Origin: Limnohabitans sp.
GTDB lineage: Bacteria > Pseudomonadota > Gammaproteobacteria > Burkholderiales > Burkholderiaceae_C
NCBI GenBank assembly: GCA_009693225.1
Contig: SHXP01000020.1
Coordinates: 1-16,881, forward strand
Length of the DNA stretch: 16,881 nt
Direction of reading: 5' to 3'
The notes below the pieces were generated by a model. It was not told the DNA's origin. It made no database searches and saw only the letters and a list, made by a program, of their open reading frames with translations. The number at the start of each line of letters is the position of its first letter. Position 1 is the stretch's first letter. Below, one piece after another: positions 16,460 through 16,881 of the stretch. A program made the translations under genes and the position numbers.

Positions 16460-16504
16460 TTGTAGGACGTACAAGATTCGAACTTGTGACCAAGGGATTA
16501 AAAG
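16460..16504 (-). pseudogene. 3' half of a tRNA-Lys(UUU) gene, possible attachment-site scar
   Basis: Reading the minus strand from 16504, the sequence fits canonical tRNA positions 32-76 without gaps: anticodon loop CTTTTAA with anticodon TTT (16500-16502), stem strand TCCCT, variable loop TGGTC, T-arm ACAAG-TTCGAAT-CTTGT with a perfect 5-bp stem, acceptor strand ACGTCCT, discriminator A, then CAA where CCA would be expected. It resembles, from memory, betaproteobacterial tRNA-Lys(UUU). Immediately upstream, positions 27-31 would be ATAAT, which cannot pair with TCCCT, and no D-arm or 5' acceptor is found in the next 100 bp. It is therefore not a functional tRNA. A 3' tRNA half ending at the anticodon loop is the usual leftover of integration into a tRNA gene; that origin is inferred. 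Confidence 0.72.
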
Positions 16505-16631
16505 ATTATTTTTAGGTTAAATATCGTTATAAATCAACAACTTATTTTCGGTGCGTAGCAAAGTGCTTAGTAATAAAGCCATTCATTTAATTTTTATTTA
16601 CAGCTCTTAATTTCAAAATAAAAAGGTGGTT
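16505..16631. other. AT-rich spacer without a recognisable gene
   Basis: This stretch is much richer in A and T than the rest of the window, has stop codons in all frames and holds no RNA gene I can recognise. It separates the tRNA remnant from the transposase fragment and would be the outermost part of any integrated element lying to the right. Confidence 0.6.
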
Positions 16632-16652
16632 TCAAGTCCCAAGTGCAACATT
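16626..16652. repeat. Possible terminal inverted repeat of the IS30-type element
   Basis: The sequence around CAAGTCCCAAGTGCAACA overlaps the last codons of the transposase fragment. IS30-family ends often carry a TGTTGCACTT-type repeat that overlaps the transposase C-terminus; this is recalled, not searched. The partner repeat would be outside the window, so exact ends cannot be fixed. Confidence 0.35.
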
Positions 16653-16881
16653 GGGTTGAACAGGGGGAAGTAAAGATTTCCAATAAGCTTGGAAGTCAAA
16701 TGAGTCTTCAGACAAGAAGAGTTCAGCTGGGCATTTCCAGTCCAGTGATTTCCTAGGGCGTGTATTCAAGCGCCAAGCGATTTTGTCCAAGACTTCTTGC
16801 GAGTAAACGCGGTTCTGTCGCAGTAAGCATAAACGACAATCAGCGTCATGCATGATTTCCGCAAAAGTCTGATCAACAGCA
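16632..16881 (-). mobile_element. IS30-family transposase, C-terminal fragment running off the window edge
   Basis: The minus-strand frame is open from the window edge to a TGA at 16632-16634 (about 82 codons). Its last 55 residues contain YSQEVLDKIAWRLNTRPRKS, then LDWKCPAELF and FDFQAYW, which match the C-terminus of IS30-type DDE transposases that cut and paste insertion sequences. Before it, LLRQ joins directly to NRVYSQE, whereas family members usually carry about nine more residues there (of the YFPKGTDLS kind), suggesting an internal deletion or a divergent copy. The catalytic DDE residues would lie beyond the edge, so whether the element is intact cannot be judged. The coding sequence overlaps a possible IS end at its stop. 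Confidence 0.72.

Noticed and set aside
16550..16580. Small inverted repeat (AGCA/TGCT) in the AT-rich spacer
   Set aside because: Only 4 bp of stem, expected by chance.
1..16881. CRISPR array, riboswitch, rRNA or complete tRNA
   Set aside because: No regularly spaced direct repeats, and no other conserved RNA structure apart from the tRNA-Lys half, were found by reading both strands.

Overview
The window looks like a compact chromosomal core region of a betaproteobacterium, probably Burkholderiales. This is inferred from the smc-zipA-ligA order, the proteobacterial succinylase-type lysine genes, PrmB, GlnD and a YheS-type ABC-F protein. GC content is moderate (mid-50s percent by eye) until about base 16420, after which the DNA becomes clearly AT-rich. 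The genus cannot be fixed from the sequence alone.

Layout. Bases 1-2441 hold most of glnD on the plus strand; its N-terminus lies outside the window. It converges on a minus-strand block read from 10428 down to 2448: a small HPt-domain protein, smc, zipA, ligA and a fructokinase-like ROK sugar kinase. Gaps in that block are 53, 10 and 8 bp, and ligA overlaps the kinase by 4 bp. From the same point at about 10427 a plus-strand block runs to 16419: dapC, dapD, dapE, prmB and a yheS-like ABC-F ATPase. Three of its four junctions are 4-bp ATGA overlaps and the fourth is a 2-bp gap. The two blocks start head to head with overlapping start codons and no intergenic promoter space.

Function. The minus block covers chromosome organisation (SMC), division (ZipA) and DNA sealing (LigA), flanked by a possible phosphorelay protein and a sugar kinase. 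The plus block encodes three consecutive steps of the succinylated branch of diaminopimelate/lysine synthesis, then two ribosome-linked proteins (the L3 methyltransferase PrmB and an ABC-F ATPase). GlnD is the nitrogen-status sensor that modifies PII.

The right end (16420-16881) differs. A hairpin that can terminate transcription in both directions is followed by the 3' half of a tRNA-Lys(UUU) gene on the minus strand. The match stops exactly at the 5' end of the anticodon loop. Beyond it lie AT-rich DNA and the C-terminal part of an IS30-family transposase running off the edge. This resembles the scar or border of an element integrated in a tRNA gene, with the element side to the right. I found no convincing new multi-gene system; the tRNA/IS border and the head-to-head HPt/dapC start are the points most worth a second look.
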